A stretch of DNA of 23,330 nt, taken from NCBI GenBank assembly GCA_049999725.1, contig JBNGIS010005801.1, positions 1 through 23,330 on the forward strand. The letters run 5' to 3'. The translations under genes and the position numbers were made by a program. Of this stretch, positions 1-9,083 are shown one piece after another. The DNA comes from Haplomitrium mnioides (taxonomy: Eukaryota > Marchantiophyta > Haplomitriopsida > Calobryales). The notes under the pieces were generated by a model, which did no database searches, was not told the origin of the DNA, and was given only the letters and a program-made list of their open reading frames with translations. How positions within the stretch are numbered: the stretch's first letter is position 1; every line of letters starts with the position of its first letter.

Positions 1-711
1 GAGCCTCTCAGTGGCCACGGATTGCCCTCAAACAACTACTAAGCGCAAGGCATATGAGTCCTGAGAGGGAAACAGGATCATGGCACAAGAGATGAGGAGG
101 GGACTAGGATCGCTAGCCAGAGGAGGGGCCACCTTTCAATGTTCAAAGCAGGCCAATGAGGGCCCGTGTGTGAGAGGGGAATGCCGGAATCGGAGCCTGG
201 AGAGAAGGAAGAGAGTGGCCACCTATGGCGAAACGATCGCAGGAGGAAGAAGAACGGATCCACAACAACGAAATCCGAAGGCACTCCGAAGAAAGTCAGA
301 TCGCGGGGGTCTTGCAGCGGCCACAAATCAAGAAGCAAGAATCAAGGAGGAAAATGAGAAGGTGAGATCGTCACGAGGGCGAGCAAGGTCAGGGAGGAGG
401 GACACCTTGATCCCGCAAGCAGGAGCGCGCCCTGCAAGGGCCGATCGAACTCTTCCAATCGAGTCCGCAAATCCTGCCGGAAGTGTGGAGTCCTCGGAAG
501 GCCCGTGAGATTCTACGGAAACATGGCGTCTCCGGAGCACTTCCCTGGATTCCACGGATGACGTGGCGACACCAGGAGGCCCGAGAATCTGCGGAAAGGC
601 GCCTCCCTAAGTGGGGATCCCACTTAGCAGGGTTTCAATCCGTCTTACAACGTGGGAACCCTGGTTAAGAGGGATCCGCGAGGAATCCAACCGGGGAGGA
701 AGGAAGAATGC

Positions 712-1140
712 CCGAAACAACGACTTATCAAAGATTTGGCCGAAGGAAAATTGGAGAGTGCCGGAAGGATGATATATCAAAGATTCGAGCAAAAGAGGAG
801 CGGGGAAGCTGAAGGGGCGACTTAGCGCGGATCCGTAAAGAGGAAAAACAGAGGAGAGCTAAAAGGGGGACAAGTCACCAAGCGGGCCAAATAAGAGCGA
901 GTGAAGGCGAAAAGGCAACTTGTCAGCGATTTGATTCAACGATGCACGGTAGTGGTGAAACGACAATCCATCGCGAATTGTCCAACGTGAAGAAAGCTAA
1001 GCCACAAGGGCAATACGACGCCTCTCTGATGGAGAGGAAATGAGGGGTACGTTGAAAAGACGATCTATCGGCGAATCGACGAGCAAGATGAGGGCGACAA
1101 AAAAATCAAGATTACGCCGGTGCAATCGACGGAGGAGCAA
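712..1140 (+). repeat. 49-base tandem array in U3 of the element-1 LTR
   Basis: Diverged units start near 712, 761, 809, 859, 908 and 957, giving spacings of 49, 48, 50, 49 and 49. Further weaker units run to roughly 1140. Shared features are a CCGAA/CGAAAAGG start, a GACTTA or GACAAG box, and a purine-rich end. The same array is seen on the opposite strand at 9120-9440 and about 13000-13480. It is deleted from 6592-9083. It lies more than 1.7 kb upstream of the TATA-like box, so an enhancer-type role is possible but only inferred. Confidence 0.75.
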
Positions 1141-1499
1141 GCGGCGTCGAAATGGTAATTCAACGCCGATCCGACATCACAAGGGTGAACGTTCAACGAG
1201 GTGCGGCCGGCACCCGAAAGTTCGAAAGGGGCGAACGATCCGAAAGGGCCTTGTAGTTCTTATATCAAGCTTTTGGATATGTTAACAAAGATAGCCTCAG
1301 GTGCGCGCATAGTTCTTACTTTGAAGATACGCAAAATGGCAACATAGGCACAGTTCTTATTTGGTGAGCGGAGTGAGTCTGCAGCGGCTCTTCGGAGGGC
1401 GTAGCGAGCGCAGGGAGTCCGTGAGAGGGCTTCTGAAACGTGGCGCGTTGGGGAGCTTGGTAGGGTTTCTGAAGATCAACTTTGGAAAAAGGGTCCGCG

Positions 1500-1800
1500 C
1501 GACGGTCCACCTACCCCTTTGTGGGGCGACGTCGGACGACGTGGCGCTTTGGGAAGCACGTAGGGGGTTCCGTGGGTCAACCTCGGAAAGAAGTCAGCCA
1601 ACGATCTGCCTACCCCTTTGCGGGGCGGCGCTCTTTGAAGGACGTAACGACTCCAGGGACCCCAAAGCAACTCACATGACACGAGGCACAAGGAGAAGAG
1701 TTCATCGGACCTCGGGCAACGTACGGGTCAACTACGGAAGGAGCAGTCAGTGCGATGATCAGCCTACCCCCTTGCGGGGCGGTGCAGCGGAGGACGTGGC
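1500..1800 (+). repeat. Three copies of a stem-loop module in the element-1 LTR
   Basis: The core CCTACCCC-TTTGC-GGGGCGGCG is present three times: CCCC/GGGG arms at 1514-1517/1523-1526, 1613-1616/1622-1625 and 1767-1771/1776-1779. The cores sit in about 60 bases of shared flank. The same triplet recurs in the 3' LTR (about 7055-7380) and inverted in the solo LTR (about 12375-12690). Each core can fold into a short GC-rich hairpin with a 5-base loop. Confidence 0.7.
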
Positions 1801-2867
1801 GCATAGAGAGGGAAGAGGGACCTGCATGGGAATATGTGGAGATTCTGTAGACTAGGTTCCGTAGGGCACTTTAGAACTCGGTTACGGAGAGCCTCTTTGG
1901 ACTTGGTTTTGCGAGAATCTGCGGAATCTCTTCCCGCAAGATTCCCTAGAGCTCCCCGTAAAATTACTGTTGTACTTGTCTTTCTCGATCAACTGAAGGG
2001 ACACGTGGCTCGATTTCCTTTCCCGTTGTAACTGGATTACCTAACAAGGGAGCCACGCGTTGCATTCTCCCACTTCGAGCTCAACGGCCATAACGACTAT
2101 TCATCGGATTAGGGCTCGCAAGATCAACGCTTGCGGAGAGTATACATCATTTGCCTTCGATTATGTTCAGGTTGATCCACGGGCGATTGTGGGGCGCGAC
2201 AGCGATGCAAGACCAGAGAATCGCGCATAGTAAGGTAGGCATGAGGATTCAGTGAGAAGCTACGTGAAGCAGAGGTACTAGCTCCAAGGGAACCAAAGGA
2301 TTCAGAGGTGGATTGGAGGGGCATCGAGGATTGCAGAGTGAGGAACTCAAGATGTTGGGGCGATCCAGGTGACCTCATCCTTGCAAGCAAACCAGGGCTG
2401 AGGGTGACCGATACGATGGCTCAAAGGGATCTTGACCTGCCAAGAACTAAAGAGAGGCTGCCAAGTGAGGAGCTTGGAGTGGTCTCGGCAAATCCTTGGG
2501 CAAGTGCATCAACCCAGAGTGTTTGGAGTACACTCTGGTGTGTTTCTTCAAGTGGAGTTGAGAGGGGGGGCTGCGTTAGTGCCTGCGCATTGCGCAGGAT
2601 GACCCTTTGAGGCTCCAGGGTGGAGTGAGCTACTTGCAGCTGGGAAAGTTGTCTTCCAGAGGTGGAAGTCAAAGAAACTCTCTTCCTAGCGTGAGGAAGT
2701 AAAGCAGGGCTTCTCGCGAGGGAAGTTAAAAAAAACTATCTAGAGCGGAGGGTGTGTGGGTGCTTGCTGGGCTGCATGTTGTAAGGCAGCATGGATTCAT
2801 AAGGGAAGTACCAGTTGGTGGAAATTCAGAGGGCCTTCAAGAACTCTGTTTTCTCTTGCATATATTG

Positions 2868-2874
2868 TATAAAT
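2868..2874 (+). promoter_or_regulatory. Candidate TATA box of the element-1 5' LTR
   Basis: TATAAAT sits in an AT-rich patch of an otherwise GC-rich LTR. It is conserved at 8464-8470 in the 3' LTR and, inverted, at 11114-11120 in the solo LTR. It lies about 360 bases before a conserved AATAAA, a plausible U3/R layout. No transcript start can be seen from sequence. Confidence 0.5.
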
Positions 2875-3226
2875 TGTTTGTTTATATATGTGTGGATTAG
2901 ATTTACATTCTGCATTGTGTTCTAGAGTTTTATTAGCTTACAGGCCATCAGGATAGTTGAGTAGACCCTCGGAATAGCCTTGAAGTGGGAGTCCAATCCC
3001 TTGACACAAGTATGGTATCTTGGGGGTAAGTGCTCTCTATTCTGATTCTGTTGCATAGAGTAGGACTTAGTGCATTCTAGGATAGTTAGGAATATCTAGA
3101 CCAGTTCTATAACCACCATAAGAGGGGGAGTCCTGACCTCTGGTAGTGTTCAATTGTGCAGGTCACCAACACCCATTTTGCCAAAGCACAAATAAGGTGG
3201 CAGGGTCTGAGTCATTGGGTCCTATG

Positions 3227-3232
3227 AATAAA
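3227..3232 (+). promoter_or_regulatory. Candidate polyadenylation signal of the element-1 5' LTR
   Basis: AATAAA is conserved in all three 3'-complete copies of this LTR (8823-8828 on the plus strand; TTTATT at 10755-10760 in the inverted solo LTR). It is followed by about 260 bases of R/U5 before the LTR end. Confidence 0.5.
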
Positions 3233-3499
3233 GCGGAAGAATCACACACAGACCAGCTGAAGGTATGAATGTGGACTTGGGAGTTGCATGAATGTCTGAC
3301 TTAAGTGCCACCAGAAGAGAGTGAGTGGCGTGTTAAAGGTTGGGAAGGAAGGAAAGGGAGAATCCTTGGAGCATGAAAGTGGTAACTGGCAAGAGGCCAT
3401 CTCAGAAAAGAACCTGAAAGCTTGTAAACCGTCCTCCCTTGCACTCAAAGCGGGACTTGAAAAGGTTAAGGCCTGGAATAGAGGAGCGACATAAATTTT

Positions 3500-3518
3500 T
3501 GGCTCTAGAAGGAGGGCC
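3500..3518 (+). other. Candidate primer-binding site of element 1
   Basis: TGGCTCTAGAAGGAGGGCC starts 8 bases after the LTR end. TGG is expected opposite a tRNA CCA end, and position fits. I could not match the rest to the 3' end of any plant tRNA from memory, so this is positional only. Confidence 0.25.
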
Positions 3519-3698
3519 AAAGGTTTGAAGAAACCTGAGACCAACTCGAACCAGAGACCCACTTTGTGCACTTGAGCCTCAAGTCAGTTTGGAAGAAAGC
3601 CACTTCCTAAGGACAAAGCTACTGGGGGTTGAAACTGTTAATGAAGAGTGGCGGAAAGAGGAGATTTCTGGGTGGAAGTGGCAGTGGCTAGCGGAGGG

Positions 3699-5497
3699 AT
3701 GGCCAATCCTATACCACCTTCTGGGCTTCGGGAGAGATTCAAATACAAGTTCTTCAAGGGATGCCCGAAGGATGACCTAGATACATGGTTGGAGGACCTG
3801 GAAAACACTGCAACAACAAATGGGGAAGCCCATGTGAAGTATGGAATCTTGCCTGCAATCTTGAAGGGAGAAGCCCAACCCTGGTATAAGGATTTTCCGG
3901 ATAACATCAAACGAGATTGGCATGCATTCAAGGAGGCCTTCATAGCAAAGTTTTGAGGGATCGGGGAAGAGATTGAGGCACTGATCAAGATGGGTCAGCT
4001 GAGGATGAAGAAAAATGAGTTTGTGAGGAAATTCCTCCAACGGTTCAAGAAGGTGGTGAGGAAGTTAAACCTACTAGCCATTAACAGAATGCTCACAACA
4101 TGGTTTCTAGCTGCTCTACCCAGAGGGATTGGGACCTGGGTAAGACATGCGGATCCACAGACTCTCGAGGTGGTCGTCAATTCAGCTCGGTCCAATGTGA
4201 AGGCTTCCCTCACCAGTTTCCACAGAAAAGCACGGGCCAAATATGATTGATGATTCTTCGGACACCTCGGACAGTGACGAGGAAATCGATCAGAGTTTCG
4301 AGTCTTCCTCGGAAAGTGAGAATGAGTCAAGTAGCGGTAGCTCCGAGGAGGACCAGTCATCCAAGAAGAAGAAGAAGAAGGAGCACATGAAGAAGAAACC
4401 AGCCAAGGAGGTGCATCATCGCAAGGGGGCTAGCAAAGGGAGGTACAAGAAAACTGAACCTGAACCCGAGGCTAGGAGGAAGTTAGAGGGGAGGGATCGA
4501 ATTGATGAGCTGAGCGCCAAGTTGAAGGCAATGAACATCTTCTTAGCAAGGATCAAACCGAAGGGAAGACCCTTGCCGACTTGGAGAGTTGGAGTCTGGT
4601 GTGTCAAGTGCAAGCAGCATGGGCATTCTCCCCAGGAGTGTCCAACCGACACAAATGTTGTACATTATGTAAGGGAGGAAGCACCAGAGTATGTGAGGGA
4701 GGAAGTAGAATGTCTTGGAAGAGGCCCAAGAAACAATATATCAAATCAGCGGGGGACCTTGGACAATTCTGAGTAGGCTTGCAGGAGGGAACATAGGGTC
4801 TATGAATCAGTGGGTTGCCCCACGATCACCTAGGACCACAATCATGGTTTTTTGGAATTGTGCCCAACCCGGCCACATTTCATCTAGCTGTCTAGAGTCA
4901 TGCAAGAGTAATTACGGCCAATTGCCTCCCTTATGCTTCCAATGCAAAACAGAGAGGCATGTAGCCATGAATTGCCCAAACAGAAGGCCAGATGCTGCTC
5001 TTGGCCCTAGTGTGAATCCTCCTCCCTCTGCCAATATCAATCTGATCACACTAGAGTTGGAGGAGGAAGCGGAATTGCCGGGCTGGGACACTCCAACTCC
5101 CGAAGATTGTTTCTGGGTGATGACCCGAGCAAGGGCAAAGGCCACAAAGAGGAGCTAGAGGAAGGCCGAGCGAAGAGCTAAGAAGGAAGTGGCTCGAGTG
5201 ACCTCACCTCGAGATGATTCTGATTATTGACAGGATAATCCGAAATGGTACTACCCAAAGCAACATGAATAGGTGAGGAAGCAATTGGAGGCTCTGGAAC
5301 AAGAGCAAGCAGAAGAGGAGACCCTTAAGAAAGTCCGGAAGCAGCAAGAAGGGATCCAAGAGGTACAACAGAAGATTGCAACTGCGAAAGAGAGGGCGAA
5401 GCCCAACCCCTACAGCATTCAAGCGGACATAAGAAATTGTCATGTCACGGCCACAGTAGGCCAACTCCTCAAGGATATCCCACTGTATCGGAGATAG
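3699..5497 (+). pseudogene. gag: Decayed gag of element 1 (capsid region, acidic/basic tract, three zinc knuckles, coiled-coil linker)
   Basis: The likely start is ATG 3699 (MANPIPPSGLRERFKYKFFK); the frame upstream is closed by TGA at 3642. The capsid-like part has the retrotransposon-gag pattern (WLEDLENTATTNGEAHVKYG, AILKGEAQPWYKDF, FKEAFIAKF). A TGA at 3954 interrupts it and the same frame resumes. A frameshift near 4245 leads into an acidic serine-rich stretch followed by a run of six lysines (about 4255-4400). Knuckle 1 is C-x2-C-x4-H-x4-C at 4600-4641. A second frameshift between about 4690 and 4776 leads to knuckle 2 (4850-4891), where the first Cys is Phe, and intact knuckle 3 (4934-4975). 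Then come stops at 5156, 5228 and 5270, a Glu/Gln/Lys-rich probable coiled coil (5273-5400) and a stop at 5495. Gag would package element RNA in cytoplasmic particles. The copy cannot give a full protein. Confidence 0.85.
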
Positions 5498-6410
5498 CTC
5501 CGTGAATTGTTGATGGGGCCGAAGAGTAGGAAGAGGCTACCCAAGGTGGGAGCTCCAACAGACCTGTAACTAATTTGTGAAGACAGAGGGGCCTCGGAGA
5601 TCGACATCCAGATCGCGAGGTGCACACTGTCTTTAGTGCCCGTAGATGGAAGGGCAAGAATCAACATTATGGTGGAGGAGACAGCATACAAGCTGGGATT
5701 CACGAAATTCAAGCCTATAGCCAAGATCATGAGGCTCGCGGATGGGTCACGAGTAAAGCCACTGGGCTCTCTTCTTCAAATTCCAACGTTCATAGGAGGA
5801 AAAGAGTTAAAATTGAATTATCTGGTAATGCGACCCGCCAGAGCTTCTCCTTACCTAGTGTTGATAGGAAGGTCATGGTTGTATGGAGCTAGAGTAATGC
5901 ACAACTGGAGGAACTCCACATTGGTTTTTGGCCCCGACAAAACGACAGTGTACTATGGTCTAGTTCCTCACTTGGGGGAAACACAGTCTGAGGCAGAGTA
6001 CGACAGTGTGTGGTCCAAAAAAGAGAACGATTCGAAGTACCACTATTGGGTGCAATTGGTGAGTGAAGCAACAGAGGAGGATCTATTGGGGGAGGGTGTG
6101 GTGTACGTCAACCAAAGCGAATTATCCATCTGCAACGGACTAGAGCACCAAGGGAGGGAATCAGCGTCAGATGGGGCCAAGGGTGAGGACACCAGGATCC
6201 GAAGAGGAGGCAAGTCCGAAGTGTCTCATCGGATGGAGAAAGCGGACACGAGGAAGCATGAAGAGGCTCGTCGGGAGGTAGACAAAGTTCGATTGGCTAC
6301 TCATATGCCACTAGGAGACACCAGGGGGCACTTCGAAAAATTGAGGAGGTATCAAGATCAAGAGAAAAAAAGGGCTCAACTAGGACCCCATCAAGGGTGT
6401 CCAGCTAGCG

Positions 6411-6419
6411 CAGGTAAGT
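6411..6419 (+). promoter_or_regulatory. Candidate 5' splice site at the end of the element-1 frame
   Basis: CAG|GTAAGT is a perfect donor consensus, 40 bases before the poly-G run. A possible acceptor is the T-rich TTGTTTTGCAAG near 6481-6492. Matches of this length occur by chance, so this is a candidate only. Confidence 0.25.
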
Positions 6420-6470
6420 TGTATGTGGGTGTGTGTGTTTTGAGGAGGCGGGGGGGGGGGGGGGGGGGGG
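6419..6470 (+). repeat. GT-rich tract followed by a run of 21 G
   Basis: A TGTGGGTGTGTGTG tract (from about 6424) and GAGGAGGC lead into an uninterrupted 21-base guanine homopolymer at 6450-6470. It lies between the protease frame and the polypurine tract. Its length is uncertain because such runs are misread by most sequencing chemistries. Confidence 0.9.
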
Positions 6471-6578
6471 TTTCATAGGGTTGTTTTGCAAGAGATACAG
6501 AGTCGAGCCAATGACCAGTAGTAGAGGCACCGAAAAATTGAGGGAGAAGAAGTGTGTTCACGGGGACGCGTCATACTT

Positions 6579-6591
6579 GAAGGGGGAGTTA
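6579..6591 (+). promoter_or_regulatory. Polypurine tract of element 1
   Basis: GAAGGGGGAGTTA abuts the 3' LTR start TGTCAG at 6592. A G-rich purine tract at exactly this position is the plus-strand primer site of LTR retrotransposons. Confidence 0.85.
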
Positions 6592-8463
6592 TGTCAGCCG
6601 GTGCTTTGGAGTACTCAAGCAGAATTCATGAAATTAGAAGCATCATCGACACAATAATCCTTGGCAAGTGTGATGGCCTCTCAAGAGCCACAGATTGCCC
6701 TCAAATAGCTACTAAGAGTAGGGTGCATGAGTCATGGGAGGGAAACAAGATCATAGCGGAAGAGATGAGGAGGGGACCAAGATCACCAGCCAGAGGAGGG
6801 GCCATCTTTCAATGTTCGAAGCAGGCCAATAAGGGCCCATGTGTGAGAGGGGAATGTGGGAATCGGAGCCTGGGAGAAGGAAGAGAGCGACCACTTATGG
6901 CAAAGCGATTGCAGAAGGAAGAAGAATAGATCCACAACAACGAAATCCGAAGTACGTAGCGAACGTAGGGAGTCCACGGGAGGGCTTCGGAAACGTGACG
7001 CGTTGGGGAGCTTGGTAGGGTTTCCGAAGGTCAACTTCGAAAAAAGGGTCTGCGCGACGGTCCGCCTACCTCTTTACGGGGCGGCGTCGGATGGCGACCT
7101 TCGGAGTACGTGGTGCCTTGAGAAGCACGTAGGGGGTTCCGTGGGTCGACCTCGGAAGGAAGTCAGCCGACGGTCCGCCAACCCCTTTGCGGGACGGCGT
7201 CGGACGGCGCTCTTCGGAGGACGTGGTGACTCCAGGGACCCCAAAGCAACTCACGGGACACGCGGCGTAAGGAGAAGAACTCATCGGACCTCGGATGACG
7301 TACGGGTCAACTGCAGAAGGAGCGGTCAACACGACGGTCAGCCTACCCCCTTGCGGGGCAGCGTCGGACGGCGGTGCAGTGGAGAATGTAGTGCGCAGAG
7401 AGGGAAGAGGGATCTGCGGGGGAATCTATGGAGATTTCGTAGATTGGGTTCCGTGGGGCACTTCGGAAGTCGGTTCCAAAGAGCCTCTTCGAACTTGGTT
7501 CTGCGGGAATCTGCGGAATCTCTTCTCGCAAGCTTCCTCGGAGCTCCCCGTAAAATTACCGTTGTTCTTGTCTTTCTCGATCAATTGAAGGGACACGCGG
7601 CTCAATTTCCTTTCTCGTTGTAACTAGATTACCTAACAAGGGAGCCACGCTTCGCATTCTCCCACTTCGAGCTCAACGGCCATAACAACTATTCATCGGA
7701 TCGAGCTCGTGGGATCAACGCTTGCGGAGAGTATACATTGTTTGCCTTTGATTATGTTCAGGTTGATGCACGAGCAATTGCGGGGCGCGACAGCAATGCG
7801 ATACCAGGGAATCACACATGGTAAGGCAGGGGTGAGGATTCAGTGAGGAGCTACATGAAGCGAGGGTACTAGCTCCAAGGAAACCGAGGGATTCAGAGGA
7901 GGACTGGAGGGTTGTCGAGGATTGCAGAGTGAGGAGCTCAAGATGCTTGGGCGATCCAGGTGACCTCATCTTTGGAGGCGGACCAGCACTGAGGGTGACC
8001 AATATGAGAGCTCGAAGGGATCCTGACCTGCCAAGAACTAAGGAGAGGATGCCAAGTGAGGAGCTTGAAGTCGTCTCGGCAGTTCCTTGAGCAAGTGCAT
8101 CAACCCAGAGTGTTCGGAGTACACTTTTGGTGTGTTTCTTCAAGTGGAGCTCAGAGAGAGTGGGGGGCTGCGTTAGTGCCTACGCATTGCGCGGGATGAC
8201 TCGTCCAGGCTTGGGGGTGGAGTGAGCTACCTGCAGCTAGGAAAGTTGTCTTCCAGAGGTGGAAGTCAAAGAAACTCTCTTCCCAACCTAAGGAAGTAAA
8301 AGCAAGGCTTCTTGCGAGGGAAGTTAAAAAACTATCTAGATGGGAGGGTGTGTGGGTGGTTGCTAGGCTGCAGGTTGTAAGCCAACAAGGATTTATAAGG
8401 GAAGTACCAGTTGGTGGAAATTCGTAGGGCCTTCAAGGACTCCGTTTTCTCTTGCACATGTTG

Positions 8464-8470
8464 TATAAAT
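8464..8470 (+). promoter_or_regulatory. Candidate TATA box of the element-1 3' LTR
   Basis: TATAAAT at the position equivalent to 2868 of the 5' LTR, in the same AT-rich patch. Confidence 0.45.
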
Positions 8471-8822
8471 TGTTTGTTCATATATGTGTGGATTAGATTT
8501 ACATTCTGCATTGTGTTGTAGAGTTTTATTAGCTTACAAGCCATCAGGATAGTTGAGCAGACCTTGGGAACAGCCTTGAAGGGAGAGTCCAATCCCTTGA
8601 CACAAGTCTAGTATCTTGGAGGTAAATGCTCTCTGTTCTGATTCTGTTGCATAGAATAGGACTTAGTGCATTCTAGGATAGTTAGGAATATCTAGACCAG
8701 TTCTATGACCACCATAAGAGGGGGAGTCCAGACCTCTGGTAGTGTTCAGTTGTGGAGGTCACCAACATCTATTTTGCCCAAGCACAAATAAGGTGGCAGG
8801 GCCTGAGTCATAGGGTCCTATG

Positions 8823-8828
8823 AATAAA
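8823..8828 (+). promoter_or_regulatory. Candidate polyadenylation signal of the element-1 3' LTR
   Basis: AATAAA equivalent to 3227 of the 5' LTR. In a 3' LTR this is the position that would end the element transcript. Confidence 0.5.
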
Positions 8829-9083
8829 GCGGAAGAATCACACACAAACTAGCTGGGGGTATGAATGGGGACTTGGGGGTTGCATGAATGTCTGACTTAA
8901 GTGCCACCATAAGAGAGTGAGTAGTGTGTTAAAGGCAAGGAAGGAAAGGGAGAATCCTTAGAGCTTGAAAGTGGTAACTAGCAAGGGGCCATCTCAGAAA
9001 GGAATCTGAAAGCCCGTAAACTGTCCTCCCTTGCACTCAAAATGGGACGTGAAATGGTTAAGGACTGGAATAGGAGAGCGACA

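Larger units (their letters stand above)
1..3491 (+). repeat. 5' LTR of element 1 (left edge missing)
   Basis: This aligns along its length with 6592-9083 (same strand) and with 10501-14254 (opposite strand). Base 3 here matches base 6676, so about 82 bases of the LTR lie left of the window and the full LTR would be about 3.57 kb. It ends GCGACA at 3491. It contains a 49-base tandem array (712 to about 1140), a repeated CCCC/GGGG stem-loop module (about 1500-1800), a TATA-like box (2868) and an AATAAA signal (3227). Apparent reading frames inside it are not conserved between copies and are not taken as genes. Confidence 0.92.
5498..6478 (+). pseudogene. pro: Decayed retropepsin-type aspartic protease of element 1, with unidentified C-terminal tail
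   Basis: The frame of the preceding linker continues through a TAA at 5567 into a retropepsin-like fold: the catalytic-loop candidate VPVDGRARINIM with Asp at 5645, then MRLADGSRVKPLGSL, then PYLVLIGRSWLYGARV, which resembles the second conserved hydrophobic-ILGR block. The loop residue after Asp-Gly is Arg; small residues are usual there, so this is probably decay. Retropepsins cleave the Gag precursor inside the particle. After about 6000 the frame stays open for about 150 residues of charged sequence rich in Arg, Glu and Lys with no family I recognise. It reaches a perfect splice-donor consensus at 6411 and a 21-G run at 6450, then stops at 6478. RT would be expected here and is absent. 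Confidence 0.75.
1..9083 (+). mobile_element. Element 1: pol-less Ty3/gypsy-type LTR retrotransposon, truncated at left by the window edge
   Basis: Two long direct repeats (1-3491 and 6592-9083) flank a 3.1-kb internal region holding decayed gag and aspartic-protease sequence. The LTR ends read TGTCAG...GCGACA, giving the terminal inverted repeat TGTC/GACA. A polypurine tract lies immediately before the 3' LTR. No reverse transcriptase, RNase H or integrase motif is visible in any frame between 3492 and 6591, so the copy is non-autonomous as it stands. It would have needed polymerase and integrase from a relative. Paired LTRs differ by about 8 % where I compared them by eye (3140-3340 against 8730-8930). 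The right target-site duplication should be CACCA (9084-9088); the left copy lies outside the window. Assignment to gypsy rests on the gag and protease style and on general architecture, because pol is missing. Confidence 0.88.
6592..9083 (+). repeat. 3' LTR of element 1, with a large internal deletion
   Basis: It starts TGTCAGCC after the polypurine tract and ends GCGACA at 9083. It is collinear with 1-3491 except that the bases corresponding to about 281-1398 are missing: the sequence runs from AAATCCGAAG (6943-6952) straight into ACGTAGCGAACG, which matches GCGTAGCGAGCG at 1399 onward. The missing piece contains the whole 49-base array. The TATA-like box (8464) and AATAAA (8823) are kept. 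Confidence 0.92.

Noticed and set aside
3242-3571. A 109-codon minus-strand frame across the LTR/internal junction
   Set aside because: It spans the LTR end and primer-binding region in antisense. No domain or start context supports it.
6433-6478. Glycine-rich peptide encoded by the poly-G run
   Set aside because: It is simply the translation of a homopolymer of uncertain length at the end of a decayed frame.
6856-7623. A 255-codon open frame, with counterparts at 1361-1855 and (minus strand) 12145-12747, all within the long LTRs
   Set aside because: The frames are not consistent between LTR copies, have basic low-complexity composition typical of GC-rich non-coding DNA, and overlap the stem-loop repeats. 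No domain is recognisable.
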